From the NCBI GenBank assembly GCA_016195985.1, contig JACPYP010000011.1, positions 496,001 to 560,000 on the forward strand: DNA of 64,000 nt, read 5' to 3'. Below are positions 42,222 through 50,620 of this stretch, piece after piece. The position numbers were made by a program, and so were the translations under genes. The notes beneath the pieces were generated by a model, which was given only the letters and a program-made list of their open reading frames with translations, was not told the origin of the DNA and did not search any database. Origin of the DNA: Acidobacteriota bacterium. Lineage in GTDB: Bacteria > Acidobacteriota > Holophagae > Holophagales > Holophagaceae. The number at the start of each line of letters is the position of its first letter. The first letter of the stretch is position 1.

Positions 42222-44333
42222 TCAGGCGTCGTGTTCGTCGAGGGTCGTCCAGGGCTCCAGTGAATAGATGGAGCGGCTGGCGGTATCGTCTTTGATGTGG
42301 ATCCTGGCCTTGTTGGCCACCAGCCAGGGTGCGGTGGCGTCCTTGCTGGGCGGGTTCTTCCGGCGGCAATTCTCCGGTGGAACGGCGCTGTTCACCTTCC
42401 GCCGGTTCCATGCGTGGCCACCGTAGCGGCCCACCCCAAGCAGGGAGGGGGTGTAGGTGGGCACCATCCACTTGAGCAGGCGGACGATCTCAGGCTGCCG
42501 CTGCCGGAAAGGCAGGGTGATGGCCTTCCGGAAGGCCTCCATGCCCTCCTGCAGCTTCTCGGGCGGAATCCCGTGCGGATTGGTTTCGAAGACTTTGGCG
42601 TGCAGGGTCGTGCTGGACCGCTCGGAATCCAGGAAGAGCTCCTCATGGAGCTTCTCGCCGGGCCGGAGCCCCGTGAACCGGATCTCGATGTCCCGCCCGG
42701 GCGCGAGCCCCGAAAGCTTGACCATGTCCGAGGCCAGGTCCGCGATCTTCACGGGTTCGCCCATGTCCAGGACATAGACCTTACCGGTGCCGCCCAGGAG
42801 ACCCGCCTGGAGGACCAGCTGGCTGGCCTCGGGGATGGTCATGAAGTAGCGGGTCATTTCCGGATGGGTGACGGTGATGGGGCCGCCGCGCTCGATCTGC
42901 TCCACGAAGATGGGCACCACGCTGCCCCGGCTGCCCAGCACATTGCCGAAGCGCACGCTGACGAAGCTCTTGCCGGGCTGGGCCTTCTTGGAGGCCTCGA
43001 GCACGATGCACTCGGCGATGCGCTTGGAAGCCCCCAGCACGTTCGTGGGGTTCACGGCCTTGTCCGTGGAGATGCTGACGAGGCTCCGCACCCCGGATTC
43101 CAGGGCCGCCTCCACCACGTTCTTGGTGCCGAAAATGTTGTTGAGCACCGCTTCAGCCGGGTGGGTCTCCAGGAAGGGCACGTGCTTGTGGGCGGCGGCA
43201 TGAAGCACGATGTCGGGCCGGTAGATCTGGAAGAGCTCCCGCAGGCCCGAGCGCTTCCGGATGTCCATGAGTTCAAGGGAATAGGGCTGGGTGGGGAAGA
43301 GCCGCTGGATCTCCTGCTGGATCATCCACAGGCTGTTCTCGCCCCGGCCCAGCAGGACGAGGTGCTTGGGCTTGAAGTTGCAGATCTGCCGCGCAAGTTC
43401 GCTGCCGATGGAGCCGCCGGCCCCGGTGATGAGCACCACGGATCCTTCCACCGCCTGGAGCATGGCCGAATGGTTGAGGCGGACAGGATCGCGGCGGAGC
43501 ACATCCTCAATGGAGACATCGCGGATGACTGGCTTCCAGACCTGGGTTCCCAGAAGGTTGTAAAGGCCCGGCACCGTCTTGATCTGGACGCGCAGCCCCT
43601 GGAGCGTCGCGTTCAGCTTGCGGACCACCAGGCCCGAGGCGCTGGGGATGGCCAGGACGGCGTGGGTCACGTTGTGCTTGCGCACGATGATTTCCAGGCG
43701 GTCACTCCCCCCCAGGACCCGGACGCCGTGGGCCCGCTCCCCGTGAATGGTGGGGTCATCATCCACGAATCCGATGACGTCGTAGCCCAGCTCGGGGTGG
43801 CGTTCCAGTTCCTGGAGCACCAGGGCCCCGGCCTTCCCGGCTCCCACGATGAGGGTCCGGTTCCGGCGCTGCTCGGACGGGGCAGGAATGGCCGCGGGCT
43901 GGACATGGGTTTCCCGCCACCAGCGGCAGCCGATCCGCAGGGCGCTCCAGAAGACGCCGGTCAGGACCGCCGCGCCGAAAGCGATGTTCGGCATCAACGG
44001 GTACAGGTTCAGGGGCCCGGCCATCACCTTCATCACCAGGGCCACGGCCGCGAGGGCGATGGCCGCCGTCGCCAGGCGCAGCGCATCCCGCAGGTCCGTC
44101 AATCTGTAGACGTGGCGGGTCAACTGGAACAGCCCCCCCACCGCCAAGGCCGTCAGGGCCCATAAGATCATGCGCTTGAGGGACCAGTCGGAGCCAGCCA
44201 CCAGGGATTCCATGATCACCCAGGCCAGGGCCGCCAGGCATCCATCCATCAACTGCTTCGCGGCCTGCCGCAGAAAGGGACTCACAAAGAACGGGGCCAT
44301 CGGCTTCACGGCGGGCTTTGACGTGACTTCCAT
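42222..44333 (-). CDS. Membrane-bound nucleotide-sugar 4,6-dehydratase (CapD/WbpM/PglF family)
   Basis: 703 residues from the ATG at 44333 (GAGGA 8 bases upstream). Four hydrophobic segments in the first 150 residues, a Rossmann domain (TLIVGAGKAGALVLQEL) and a C-terminal SDR dehydratase domain with LITGAGGSIGSELARQI, HAAAHKHVP, STDKAVNPTNVLGASKR and SVRFGNVLGSRGSV. These match large WbpM/PglF proteins, which convert UDP-GlcNAc to the 4-keto-6-deoxy sugar. The last 60 residues are basic and Lys/Arg-rich. It stands alone on its transcript and may supply the aminotransferase at 20251. Confidence 0.93.
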   Translation of the reverse strand: MEVTSKPAVKPMAPFFVSPFLRQAAKQLMDGCLAALAWVIMESLVAGSDWSLKRMILWALTALAVGGLFQLTRHVYRLTDLRDALRLATAAIALAAVALVMKVMAGPLNLYPLMPNIAFGAAVLTGVFWSALRIGCRWWRETHVQPAAIPAPSEQRRNRTLIVGAGKAGALVLQELERHPELGYDVIGFVDDDPTIHGERAHGVRVLGGSDRLEIIVRKHNVTHAVLAIPSASGLVVRKLNATLQGLRVQIKTVPGLYNLLGTQVWKPVIRDVSIEDVLRRDPVRLNHSAMLQAVEGSVVLITGAGGSIGSELARQICNFKPKHLVLLGRGENSLWMIQQEIQRLFPTQPYSLELMDIRKRSGLRELFQIYRPDIVLHAAAHKHVPFLETHPAEAVLNNIFGTKNVVEAALESGVRSLVSISTDKAVNPTNVLGASKRIAECIVLEASKKAQPGKSFVSVRFGNVLGSRGSVVPIFVEQIERGGPITVTHPEMTRYFMTIPEASQLVLQAGLLGGTGKVYVLDMGEPVKIADLASDMVKLSGLAPGRDIEIRFTGLRPGEKLHEELFLDSERSSTTLHAKVFETNPHGIPPEKLQEGMEAFRKAITLPFRQRQPEIVRLLKWMVPTYTPSLLGVGRYGGHAWNRRKVNSAVPPENCRRKNPPSKDATAPWLVANKARIHIKDDTASRSIYSLEPWTTLDEHDA

Positions 44334-44696
44334 TGCCTGCTTCCTCTGGGTAAAGGCCCAGACATCGCTGAGCCGAAGAGTGTATGCGGTGACTGCCCAC
44401 AGAATGGAAAAAGCCATTCCAAATGGCAGCCGCTATCACTCTGACACAAGTCTCGATTTTCTGATTCCGAAAGCCATTGAAACCAGGATAAAAACCGCAA
44501 GTTCACACCATTGGAACGGTCACTACCCAGGAAAACCCTGGAGAAAACCAGGGATCCATGGCGGAGGCGGACGGCGGCTGGACCAGCGTTCCAGGATTGA
44601 TCACAACCTGATCTTTAAACTTCAGTTCCGAAGAGGCTCCGGCGATGAGTAGGAGGCCTTCCCGGGGAAGCCGGGCTTCGAACAAGGAGTTGGCGC
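44334..44696. other. 363-base divergent intergenic region with short inverted repeats
   Basis: No gene is seen. The region contains GAATGGAAAAAGCCATTC (about 44402-44419), clustered CCTGG/CCAGG hairpins (44527-44552) and an inverted repeat GATCA-N5-TGATC (44599-44613) about 85 bases before the hemerythrin gene. The base composition is less GC-rich than the flanking genes. These are likely promoter and operator elements for the two divergent genes. Confidence 0.6.
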
Positions 44697-45107
44697 ATGG
44701 CCTACATGCATTGGCGGATCGAACTGGAAGTCGGCCATGGCCAGATCGACAACGAGCACCGGTCCCTGGTGGACGTGCTCAACCGCCTGCACGCCGCCAT
44801 GAAACAGGGCAAGGGCAAGGATGAGATCGAAAGGGTGCTGGTGTTCCTCAAGGACTACACCGTCGGCCACTTCAAGGCTGAAGAAGCCCTGATGATGACC
44901 CATGGGTACCCGGGGGCCCAGGCGCACATGGCCATCCACGCAGACCTGGTGAAGCAGGTGAAGGATCTCATCGAGGGCTTCCAATCGGGAAAGACCCTGC
45001 TCACGGCTTCGATGCTGGCATTCCTGGAGGAATGGCTGGTCAAGCACATCATGGGCGAGGACAAGGCTTTCGGCGCCTTCCTGAAGAGCAAGGGCGTCGC
45101 CGCCTGA
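44697..45107 (+). CDS. Bacteriohemerythrin
   Basis: 136 residues; AAGGAG seven bases before the ATG. All diiron ligands are in place: His in NEHRSLVDVL, HFKAEE (His and Glu), HMAIH (two His), and HIMGED (His and Asp), with the hydrophobic N-terminal strand MHWRIELEVGHGQID carrying the first His. It is a soluble O2-binding protein used for oxygen sensing, storage or delivery in microaerobic bacteria. It appears to be a single-gene unit; a possible FNR/CRP-like operator lies upstream. Confidence 0.95.
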   Translation: MAYMHWRIELEVGHGQIDNEHRSLVDVLNRLHAAMKQGKGKDEIERVLVFLKDYTVGHFKAEEALMMTHGYPGAQAHMAIHADLVKQVKDLIEGFQSGKTLLTASMLAFLEEWLVKHIMGEDKAFGAFLKSKGVAA

Positions 45108-45125
45108 GGGCCTCCGCCCGGTTTC

Positions 45126-45485
45126 CTATTGGCAGAGCCTCCCGCCCAGGGCCTTGCCCCCCAGCAGGTGGAAGTGCAGGTGGAAGACCGTCTGGCCTGA
45201 ATCGGGGCCGCAGTTGCTCAGCAGACGCCACCCCCCGTCCATGACGCCCAGGTCCCGGGCCAACTGGGCCGCCATCTGGAGGATGCGGGCCGCCGCCGCG
45301 GCCGTCTCCGGCGTGAGGTCCCCCAGCCCCTCGCAGTGGGCCTTGGGAATGATCAGCACATGCACCGGCGCCTGCGGGAAGATGTCCTTGAAGGCGAGCA
45401 GCGTATCGTCTTCGTACACGACAGCGGAGGGGATCTCCTTCCGTGCGATCTTGCAGAACAGACACTCGCTCGTATGGGCGCCCAT
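45126..45485 (-). CDS. HIT-family (histidine triad) nucleotide hydrolase, HinT type
   Basis: 119 residues. CLFCKIARKEIPSAVVYEDD at the N-terminus, then HVLIIPKAH and the catalytic triad HLHFHLLGG; these are the HinT signatures, including the zinc-type Cys-x2-Cys. It hydrolyses AMP-linked conjugates such as adenosine phosphoramidates. It is convergent with the hemerythrin gene (18-base gap) and divergent from trmL. Confidence 0.94.
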   Translation of the reverse strand: MGAHTSECLFCKIARKEIPSAVVYEDDTLLAFKDIFPQAPVHVLIIPKAHCEGLGDLTPETAAAAARILQMAAQLARDLGVMDGGWRLLSNCGPDSGQTVFHLHFHLLGGKALGGRLCQ

Positions 45486-45496
45486 CAGGACCTCCG

Positions 45497-45952
45497 ATGT
45501 TCCACATCATTCTGCACCAGCCTGAAATTCCCCAGAACACCGGAAGCATCGGCCGGCTCTGTGTCAACAACGGCGCCAAGCTGCACCTGGTGCATCCCCT
45601 CGGATTCGAGACCACGGACTACTACCTGCGCCGGGCGGGCCTCGACTACTGGGAAAAGCTCGACCCCACCCACTATGCCGACTGGGGCGACTTTCTGGCG
45701 CGGAACCCGGCCCAGCGCCTGTGGTTCTTCACCACCAAGGGGGCCCGGCGCCACACCCAGGTGCCCTGGGCCTACGGCGACGGCCTGGTCTTCGGCAAGG
45801 AGACCAAGGGCCTGCCCGAAGACATCCTCGACGCCCACAGCGGCAATCTGGTGCGCATCCCCATGCTGGGCGACCACCACCGCAGCCTCAACCAGGCCCA
45901 GGCCGCGGCCATTGGCCTTTATGAGGCCCTGAGGCAGACTGAGAGCTGGTAA
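45497..45952 (+). CDS. trmL: tRNA (cytidine/uridine-2'-O-)-methyltransferase, TrmL type
   Basis: 151 residues from ATG 45497. Single SPOUT domain with HQPEIPQNTGSIGRLC, LHLVHPLGF, DYWEKL, LVFGKETKGLP and IPMLGDHHRSLNQAQAAAIGLYE, forming the deep knot. The short length without an N-terminal RNA-binding domain and the HPLGF segment match TrmL (YibK). It methylates the 2'-OH of position 34 in tRNA-Leu. It is divergent from the HIT gene with an 11-base gap and 12 bases before the next gene. Confidence 0.94.
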   Translation: MFHIILHQPEIPQNTGSIGRLCVNNGAKLHLVHPLGFETTDYYLRRAGLDYWEKLDPTHYADWGDFLARNPAQRLWFFTTKGARRHTQVPWAYGDGLVFGKETKGLPEDILDAHSGNLVRIPMLGDHHRSLNQAQAAAIGLYEALRQTESW

Positions 45953-45964
45953 CCCGGAGTTTCC

Positions 45965-46363
45965 ATGAGCCCAGCCCCCATCCGCGTCGTCATCGCCAAG
46001 CCCGGCCTGGATGGCCACGACCGCGGCGCCAAGGTGGTGGCCCGGGCTCTGAGGGACGCCGGCATGGAAGTGATCTACACGGGCCTGCGCCAGACGCCCG
46101 CACAAATCGTGGCGGCGGTGGTGCAGGAGGACGCCCAGGTATTGGGCCTCAGCATCCTCAGCGGCGCCCACAACCAAATCTTCCCCGAGGTGCTCCGCCT
46201 CCTGAAGGCCCAGGACGCCGAGGACGTGCTGGTGTTCGCCGGGGGCATCATTCCCGACGAGGACGTGCCCGGCCTCAAGGCCCAGGGCATCCGCGAGATC
46301 TTCCAGCCCGGCACCAACACCGACGACATCGTCGCCTTCATCCGCAAGGAAATCTCCGCCTGA
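45965..46363 (+). CDS. Cobalamin-binding domain protein (methylmalonyl-CoA mutase small subunit type)
   Basis: 132 residues forming one B12-binding Rossmann-like domain. [20 protein letters not shown] holds the DxHxxG motif whose His coordinates cobalt; GLSILSGAH and the [11 protein letters not shown] block are the remaining cobalamin-contacting strands. This is the C-terminal half of a methylmalonyl-CoA mutase encoded separately; no catalytic subunit gene is seen in the window, so its partner must lie elsewhere. Its stop shares one base with the radA start. Confidence 0.92.
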   Translation: MSPAPIRVVIAKPGLDGHDRGAKVVARALRDAGMEVIYTGLRQTPAQIVAAVVQEDAQVLGLSILSGAHNQIFPEVLRLLKAQDAEDVLVFAGGIIPDEDVPGLKAQGIREIFQPGTNTDDIVAFIRKEISA

Positions 46364-47727
46364 TGGCCAAGCTCAGCCCCATCTTCGAGTGCACCGCATG
46401 CGGCGCCCGCCACCCAAAAGCCTTGGGCAAGTGCACGGCCTGCGGCGCCTGGGAGAGCGTCCAGGAAGTGCGGGGCGCCCTGAAACGGGACCTGCAACGG
46501 GCCGGATCCGCCTACGCGCAGGGCCACTATGCCGGCCCCGTGGCCCTGCCCGACGTGGACGTGCGGGACACGGAGCGGAACGCCACCGGCCTCCAGGAGC
46601 TGGACCGCGTGCTGGGCGGCGGCGTGGTGCCGGGCATGGTGGCCCTGCTGGGCGGCGAACCGGGCATCGGCAAGTCCACCCTGCTGCTGCAGTGGGCCGC
46701 TACCACTCAGGGCACGGTGCTCTACGCCAGCGGCGAGGAAAGCGAGCGGCAGATCAAGCTGCGCGCCCAGCGCCTGGGCGCCGAGAACCCGGGCATCCAC
46801 CTGCTGGCGGAAACCGACGTGCGGCGCATCCTCGAAGAAGCCGAGCGCATGAAGCCCAGTCTGCTGCTGGTGGACAGCATCCAGACCCTCTTCGATCCGG
46901 AATTCGAGAGCAGCGCGGGCAGCGTCAGCCAGGTGCGCGGCTGCGCGGCCCTGCTCACCCGCTGGGCCAAGGCCACGGGCACGCCCCTGGTGCTGGTGGG
47001 CCACGTCACCAAGGACGGCAGCCTGGCGGGCCCGAAGGTGCTGGAGCACCTGGTGGACACCGTGCTGGCCTTCGAAGGCGACCGTCACCATCACCACCGC
47101 CTGTTGCGGGCCCTGAAGAACCGCTTCGGCGCGGCGTTCGAGCTGGGCGTCTTCGCCATGACCGAAAAGGGCCTGGTGCCCGCCGAAGGCAACCCCTTCT
47201 TCCTGGACGCGGAACCCCGCCCCGGCTGCGCCGCCACCGTGGTGCTCAGCGGCACCCGCCCCATGGTGGTGGAGATCCAGGCCCTGGTGGCCGCCGCGGG
47301 CCTGGGCATCCCCCGCCGCACAGCCCTCGGCATCGATGGACAGCGGTTGTCCATGCTATGCGCCGTGGCCGAACGGCGCGGCGGCGTTCAGCTGCATGAC
47401 CGCGACGTCTACGTGAACGTGGCCGGGGGGCTGGAAATCGAGGATCCGGCGGCGGACCTCGCCGTCATCGCCGCGCTGTGCAGCAGCGCCGGAGGACGCC
47501 TGCTCGCGGAGAAATGCCTCTTCATGGGAGAGGTGGGACTGACCGGCGAGGTCCGCCCCGTGGCCCAGCTGCCCCTCCGGCTGCAGGAGGGCGCCCGCCT
47601 GGGCTTCGCCGCCGCCGCCGTGCCCCGCCTGGGCCTGGAAGGCAAGAGCCCGCTGGAACTCTACGCCGAGACCAGCGTGGAGCGCCTGCGGAGCAAGGCC
47701 TGGCTCAAGGGCGTGGTGGAAGAGTGA
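46363..47727 (+). CDS. radA: DNA repair protein RadA
   Basis: 454 residues. N-terminal C4 zinc finger (CTACGARHPKALGKCTACG), RecA-like ATPase with Walker A GGEPGIGKSTLLLQ and LLLVDSIQTLFDPE, the RadA-specific KNRFG motif, then the C-terminal Lon-protease-like domain (FMGEVGLTGEVRPV). It promotes branch migration in recombination. It overlaps the B12-binding gene by one base and ends one base before the convergent gene on the other strand. Confidence 0.97.
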   Translation: MAKLSPIFECTACGARHPKALGKCTACGAWESVQEVRGALKRDLQRAGSAYAQGHYAGPVALPDVDVRDTERNATGLQELDRVLGGGVVPGMVALLGGEPGIGKSTLLLQWAATTQGTVLYASGEESERQIKLRAQRLGAENPGIHLLAETDVRRILEEAERMKPSLLLVDSIQTLFDPEFESSAGSVSQVRGCAALLTRWAKATGTPLVLVGHVTKDGSLAGPKVLEHLVDTVLAFEGDRHHHHRLLRALKNRFGAAFELGVFAMTEKGLVPAEGNPFFLDAEPRPGCAATVVLSGTRPMVVEIQALVAAAGLGIPRRTALGIDGQRLSMLCAVAERRGGVQLHDRDVYVNVAGGLEIEDPAADLAVIAALCSSAGGRLLAEKCLFMGEVGLTGEVRPVAQLPLRLQEGARLGFAAAAVPRLGLEGKSPLELYAETSVERLRSKAWLKGVVEE

Positions 47728-47728
47728 A

Positions 47729-48310
47729 CTAGAAAGTCAGCGGCGTAAGCACACCATTCTTCTTCACCCCCAACCGAATGGGCCGCAGGGGCCCCTTCTT
47801 CGGAAGAGTCACCTCCACCCATAATTCCTCGCCCGGGCCGCGGCGCGAGGGATCAGGCACATGTTCGGGGATGAAGCAGGCCAGCGGTTCGCGAAGGCGC
47901 ACGACCCATTGATCCTTGGGCAAGGCACGGTTGCCTTCGGGGAGGATCGCGTTGCCGGCGTAGGCTTCGTCCCCTTTCCCGCTCGGAGGGGCCTTGCAAG
48001 CCGTCAATCCAGCCGAGGAGGGAACCAGGTCCACCTGGACGTTATGCGTTTCCCACACGGGGGGCCAGGGATCCGCATCCTTGAGGTGGGAAGGCCGGGG
48101 CCGCAGCGCAGGCAGGTCCACCCCCGTGACGGGCACCTCCACCTGCAGGCTCACATAACGCCCGCGGATGGGGAGGGAGGGATCCACGGGCACGGTCTTA
48201 ACCCACAGGCGGGGCCGCGTGGCGCGGTCCACCAGCAGCTTGGCGCCGAGGCTGAGCACAAGCGCCAGATGCACACCCGCAAGCAGGCCCCCCTTGCTCA
48301 GGCCGTTCAT
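47729..48310 (-). CDS. GDYXXLXY-type membrane-anchored protein
   Basis: 193 residues from ATG 48310 (GGAGG seven bases upstream). One N-terminal membrane segment, then PVDPSLPIRGRYVSLQVEVP, which matches the GDYxxLxY signature with Arg at the second position (GRYVSLQV). The rest is Pro-rich with charged strands, ending LGVKKNGVLTPLTF. Proteins of this family are typically coded next to DUF2157 membrane proteins, as here, where the start overlaps the DUF2157 stop by 4 bases. The function of the pair is unknown. Confidence 0.8.
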   Translation of the reverse strand: MNGLSKGGLLAGVHLALVLSLGAKLLVDRATRPRLWVKTVPVDPSLPIRGRYVSLQVEVPVTGVDLPALRPRPSHLKDADPWPPVWETHNVQVDLVPSSAGLTACKAPPSGKGDEAYAGNAILPEGNRALPKDQWVVRLREPLACFIPEHVPDPSRRGPGEELWVEVTLPKKGPLRPIRLGVKKNGVLTPLTF

Positions 48311-49434
48311 CGGGCACCTCCAGCTGCGATGCGGGCGTTGAGGTTCCGCCGCAGACGTTCCAACTGCCATCCACCCAGCAGGAAGAGCAGGCCGAGGCCC
48401 ATGAGGCCGAAGGAGCGCCCAAGTTTGTCCATGACGGAACTGAAGTAGAAAAAGAGGAGGGTGAGCGCAAACCCCACCACGCCCAGATTCACCCGCTCGC
48501 GCCGCGACTCGTGCAGGCCCCAAAACACCAACCCCACGGCCCCAAGCGCACACCATGCATACAGCGGCAATTCGCTGCTGGGCATGATGCCGAGCATCCA
48601 GGCCCAACCGGCCGCGACGAGGTTCATCCAGGCCGCCTTCCCGCGCAACCTCCAGGCCAGCACCAGGGGCCCGAGAAGGGTTACGGACCAGCCCAGGGCC
48701 AGCAGCCCCTCCTGTCCAGGTGCTTCCAGGGTCAACGGGTGCCCCCAGGATGAAGCGACGGTGGCGAACACGGCAGGCAGCAGGGCCAGGCCCCCCACCC
48801 ACATGAGGGCGCGCCGGAGGAGGCCGTCTTCTTCCCCGCGGCGAGCCGTAAGGTAGGTGAAGGCCAGCAGGAGCGCGCCGAAGGTCAGCACGCGCTCCTC
48901 TCCAGCCCAGGAACGCCAGTGGTCGGTGGCCACGATCCATTCTCCCGCGAGCCAGCAGGGGGTGAGCAGAGCGGCCAAGAGGCCTTGCACCCAATCCCGA
49001 AGCAGCGCGAAGCCGATCCAGGCACCCAGGGCCCAGAGCAGCACGCCACCGGGCCAATGCTCTTCCAGGTTGAAGATCTGCCCTGCGAGGAAGATCCCCG
49101 CCCCCAGCGCCAGGGTGCCGAGGCCATGGAAGGCCGTGGACAGCCTGGGCGACCGTTCCGCCAGCAGGGCCCCGGCCAGGTGGAGCGCGATCACCTTGGC
49201 CAGCACCGTGAAGAAGCGCATGGAGGGCGACATGGTCTCCCAGTGGGCCGCGACGAAAAGCATCAACCCGCCCCCCACCATGAGGGCACCGAAGGCGATG
49301 GCCAAGATGGCGGGCCAGCGCAAACCGCGATCCGGGTTTCGCTCGGATTCAAAAGCCCGGATGCCCTCCGCAGTGGGCCCATCGACCAGGCCCGCCGCCA
49401 GCCAGCGGTCCAGGAGAGATTCCAGGGATTCCAT
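48307..49434 (-). CDS. DUF2157-family integral membrane protein
   Basis: 375 residues from ATG 49434 (GGAG seven bases upstream). A short soluble N-terminus (ESLLDRWLAAGLVDGPTAEGIR, a DUF2157-like start) precedes about eleven hydrophobic segments spaced by very short loops, including LAIAFGALMVGGGLMLFVAA. It ends with a basic helix (QLERLRRNLNARIAAG). Function unknown. It is followed by and overlaps the GDYXXLXY gene. Confidence 0.82.
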   Translation of the reverse strand: MESLESLLDRWLAAGLVDGPTAEGIRAFESERNPDRGLRWPAILAIAFGALMVGGGLMLFVAAHWETMSPSMRFFTVLAKVIALHLAGALLAERSPRLSTAFHGLGTLALGAGIFLAGQIFNLEEHWPGGVLLWALGAWIGFALLRDWVQGLLAALLTPCWLAGEWIVATDHWRSWAGEERVLTFGALLLAFTYLTARRGEEDGLLRRALMWVGGLALLPAVFATVASSWGHPLTLEAPGQEGLLALGWSVTLLGPLVLAWRLRGKAAWMNLVAAGWAWMLGIMPSSELPLYAWCALGAVGLVFWGLHESRRERVNLGVVGFALTLLFFYFSSVMDKLGRSFGLMGLGLLFLLGGWQLERLRRNLNARIAAGGAR

Positions 49435-49556
49435 AAACGACTCCGATCCCAACAAGAATGGAGGATGAACAGATCCCATTTTTGGCGCATCCCGATCCAC
49501 AAGGGAAGCGGGAACGCACGAGAGCATTTCGGCACGCGCGGCCCTATGCTCATTGA

Positions 49557-50531
49557 ATGACCTGGAAGCCCACTCCCCGGGCGGAGGCGGAGCACCTCCA
49601 CCTTCCCCTCGATCCCATGCAGGGTTACCTTCTGTCCCGGATCGACGGCACCCTGGACGTGCCCACCCTGGCCGCGCTCATGAACCTGGAGGAGCAGCAC
49701 GTGGCCGGCATGCTGGACCAGCTCGTCCATCTCGGCGCCGTGATGCCGGAGAATGCCCCGCCGCCGGAGACCCCACCCCCGGTTCAGGCCGGCGAGGATC
49801 CCCTCGACAGCGGGGGCCCCGCCGAAGAAGAAACCCCGATGGCCGCCGCCAAGTCCGCCTCGTACCGCCAGCTCTTCGAGCAGCACCTGCACCGGCGCCC
49901 CCTGGACCTGCGGGTGGCCCAGGCGCAGGTGGCCGTGGAGCCGGATCTCACCGCCTGGTGCTTCGATCCCGCGACCGAGGTCGTCCGCGCCCTGCTGGAG
50001 AACCCCCGCACGGCCGGCCTCCACGCCCGCCTGGTGGCCAGCCACCACCGCACCTCGGCCGGCCTGGAAGCCCTTTGCGCGCGGCCAGGCTTCGCCAACG
50101 ACGCCGGAGTGCGCCGCGCTCTGCTGCAGAACCCGGTCCTGCCCACTGGCATCTTCCGGCGGCTGTGGTCCACCAAGCGGCTTCTCGATCAATTCCTGGT
50201 GGCCACCTCGCACGAAGTCACTGATCAAACCCGCGCGGCCGCCCGCGACCTGCTGCGGGCCACCTTCAACCAGAGGGCGGGCGAGGAAAGGGCGGAGCTG
50301 ATCCTCAGCACCGATGGGCGCTGCCTGGCCAGCCTGGTGGGATGCACCATCGACAGCCACGCCACGGCCATTCTCTGCCGCCGCACCTACACCTCCACCC
50401 TTCTCGTCCAGAACATCGCCCGCTGGAGCGCCGCGCCGCCCCAGCTCATCGCGCACCTGCGCCGCCAGGATCTGGTGAAGCGGAACCCCGTCCTGCGCCA
50501 GATGCTGGAGCGGCATCCCAACGCCGGCTAA
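49557..50531 (+). CDS. Uncharacterised protein with winged-helix-like N-terminus
   Basis: 324 residues; no clear ribosome site. The first 65 residues (LPLDPMQGYLLSRIDGTLDV, LAALMNLEEQHVAGMLDQL) look like the small helical domain often found at the N-terminus of Myxococcus-type regulatory or motility proteins. A Pro/Glu-rich linker (about 66-98) leads to a helical repeat-like region of about 220 residues (ALLENPRTAGLHARLVASHH, ALLQNPVLPTGIFRRLW, RKNPVLRQMLERHP-like end) that may be HEAT-like. No enzyme motif is seen. It is divergent from the DUF2157 gene. Confidence 0.72.
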   Translation: MTWKPTPRAEAEHLHLPLDPMQGYLLSRIDGTLDVPTLAALMNLEEQHVAGMLDQLVHLGAVMPENAPPPETPPPVQAGEDPLDSGGPAEEETPMAAAKSASYRQLFEQHLHRRPLDLRVAQAQVAVEPDLTAWCFDPATEVVRALLENPRTAGLHARLVASHHRTSAGLEALCARPGFANDAGVRRALLQNPVLPTGIFRRLWSTKRLLDQFLVATSHEVTDQTRAAARDLLRATFNQRAGEERAELILSTDGRCLASLVGCTIDSHATAILCRRTYTSTLLVQNIARWSAAPPQLIAHLRRQDLVKRNPVLRQMLERHPNAG

Positions 50532-50620
50532 ACCCGCGCCTCCGATCCGACGAACCCCTCGGGTGCGAGACCGCCAACCGCTCGTGCGCCGCCCCTCACG
50601 TCTCAGTCCCGGGAGATCTC

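Noticed and set aside
44402-44552. Possible riboswitch upstream of the nucleotide-sugar dehydratase
   Set aside because: Short hairpins are present, but no conserved core of the c-di-GMP or other riboswitch classes that I know could be matched.
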